Assembly (NCBI GenBank): GCA_900551975.1
Contig: URYA01000128.1
Location: forward strand, 1-5,123
Length of the DNA: 5,123 bases
Direction: 5' to 3'
Origin: an uncultured Collinsella sp.
GTDB lineage: Bacteria > Actinomycetota > Coriobacteriia > Coriobacteriales > Coriobacteriaceae
How positions within the stretch are numbered: the first letter of the stretch is position 1; each line of letters opens with the position of its first letter. The notes under the pieces were generated by a model, which saw nothing but the letters and a program-made list of their open reading frames with translations, made no database searches and was not told the DNA's origin. Positions 4,462-5,123 of the stretch are shown here, one piece after another. Both the position numbers and the translations under genes were made by a program.

Positions 4462-5123
4462 ATGGTCGCATTCGATCGCAATCCGCAAGACTTCAAGTAT
4501 CTGCGCCTGCTGTCGAGACAGTTTCCCACCGAGCAATCCGCATTTACCGAGATCATCAACCTCTCGGCCATCCTCAACCTGCCCAAGGGCACCGAGCATT
4601 TTATGAGCGACGTGCATGGCGAGTACGAAGCCTTTATGCACATCCTCAACAACTGCTCGGGCGTCGTGCGCGAGCATGTCGACGAGATTTTTGGCGACAC
4701 GCTCACCTTTGACGAAAAGGGCGAGCTGTGCACGCTCATCTACTACCCGCGCGAGAAGATCGAGCTGGTCCGCAGCCAGCGCGAGGACTCGCCAACCTGG
4801 TACAAGACCATGCTCGACCAGCTCATTGTGGTTGCCCGCTCGCTTTCGAGCCGCTACACCCGCTCCAAGGTGCGTAAGGCCATTCCGCGCGATTACGCCT
4901 ACATCATCGACGAGTTGTTGCACACGCACCCGGACGAGAACAACTATCGCGTGCGCTATCACGAGCGCATCGTGGAGTCCATCCTGGAGACCGCCAGCGC
5001 CGACGACTTTATCGAGTCGCTCGCCTCACTCATCAAGCGCCTGGCCGTCGACCACCTGCACCTGGTGGGCGATATCTTCGACCGCGGCGGCGGCGCGGCC
5101 AAGATTATGGACCGTCTGCTCAC
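4462..5123 (+). CDS. fbp: Class III fructose-1,6-bisphosphatase, N-terminal part (3' truncated by window edge)
   Basis: The first 220 codons are visible and the frame runs off the right edge. The protein begins MVAFDRNPQDFKYLRLLSRQ, the usual class III FBPase opening. FMSDVHGEYEAF (47-58) provides the first metal-binding Asp50 and His52. HLVGDIFDRGG (200-210) provides the GDxxDRG phosphoesterase motif with Asp204 and Asp207. The segment PREKIELVRS (96-105) and the RKAIPRDYAYIIDELL helix (138-153) also fit the family. By family knowledge it is a Mn2+-dependent calcineurin-like phosphatase that converts fructose-1,6-bisphosphate to fructose-6-phosphate in gluconeogenesis, in the cytoplasm. Full-length members are about 640 residues, so roughly a third is present. 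It diverges from DegV across a repeat-rich region that probably carries its control sites. Confidence 0.96.
   Translation, partial: MVAFDRNPQDFKYLRLLSRQFPTEQSAFTEIINLSAILNLPKGTEHFMSDVHGEYEAFMHILNNCSGVVREHVDEIFGDTLTFDEKGELCTLIYYPREKIELVRSQREDSPTWYKTMLDQLIVVARSLSSRYTRSKVRKAIPRDYAYIIDELLHTHPDENNYRVRYHERIVESILETASADDFIESLASLIKRLAVDHLHLVGDIFDRGGGAAKIMDRLL

Noticed and set aside
4333..4962. Minus-strand frame of 209 codons opposite the start of fbp
   Set aside because: It is a shadow of fbp, whose motifs and ribosome binding site are clear on the other strand.

Overview
The window is about 5.1 kb of chromosomal, housekeeping-type DNA from a GC-rich bacterium. Gene content suggests an actinobacterium of the class Coriobacteriia, with a Collinsella-like gut organism as the best guess. 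The reasons are GC-rich codon usage, a class III fructose-1,6-bisphosphatase, a DegV protein, and a TIM-barrel 'hydrolase' family otherwise familiar from Clostridia. This assignment is inferred from memory of the families, not from a search. There is no sign of a phage, transposon, CRISPR array, tRNA or rRNA.

Layout: (1) 2-547 (+) is the C-terminal end of a methionyl-tRNA synthetase-like class I tRNA ligase, cut by the left edge. (2) 588-1691 (+) is a complete RsmB/NOP2/Sun-family RNA cytosine-5 methyltransferase, 40 nt downstream and probably in the same transcript. (3) 1716-1886 (-) is a small convergent gene for a 56-residue single-pass membrane protein with its own ribosome binding site. 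(4) 1887-2077 is a divergent intergenic region. (5) 2078-3169 (+) is a TIM-barrel protein with an acidic N-terminal extension and a C-terminal tail; it lacks a Shine-Dalgarno site and looks leaderless. (6) A strong hairpin terminator at 3182-3219 separates it from (7) a convergent DegV-family fatty-acid-binding protein at 3251-4141 (-). (8) 4142-4461 is an AT-richer divergent regulatory region. (9) 4462-5123 (+) is the N-terminal third of class III fructose-1,6-bisphosphatase (fbp), cut by the right edge.

The first two genes both act on RNA and form a small translation-related unit. DegV (fatty acid handling) and Fbp (gluconeogenesis) are divergently transcribed from a 320-bp region. That region is unusually dense in short repeats and palindromes: four same-strand TTTACCA copies, a 12-bp palindrome, three AAATCGA copies, and a 10+10 bp inverted repeat just upstream of fbp. 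The protein genes are of known families. The parts most worth a second look are this regulatory region, the small membrane protein, and the extended leaderless TIM-barrel protein. I found no convincing new multi-gene system.
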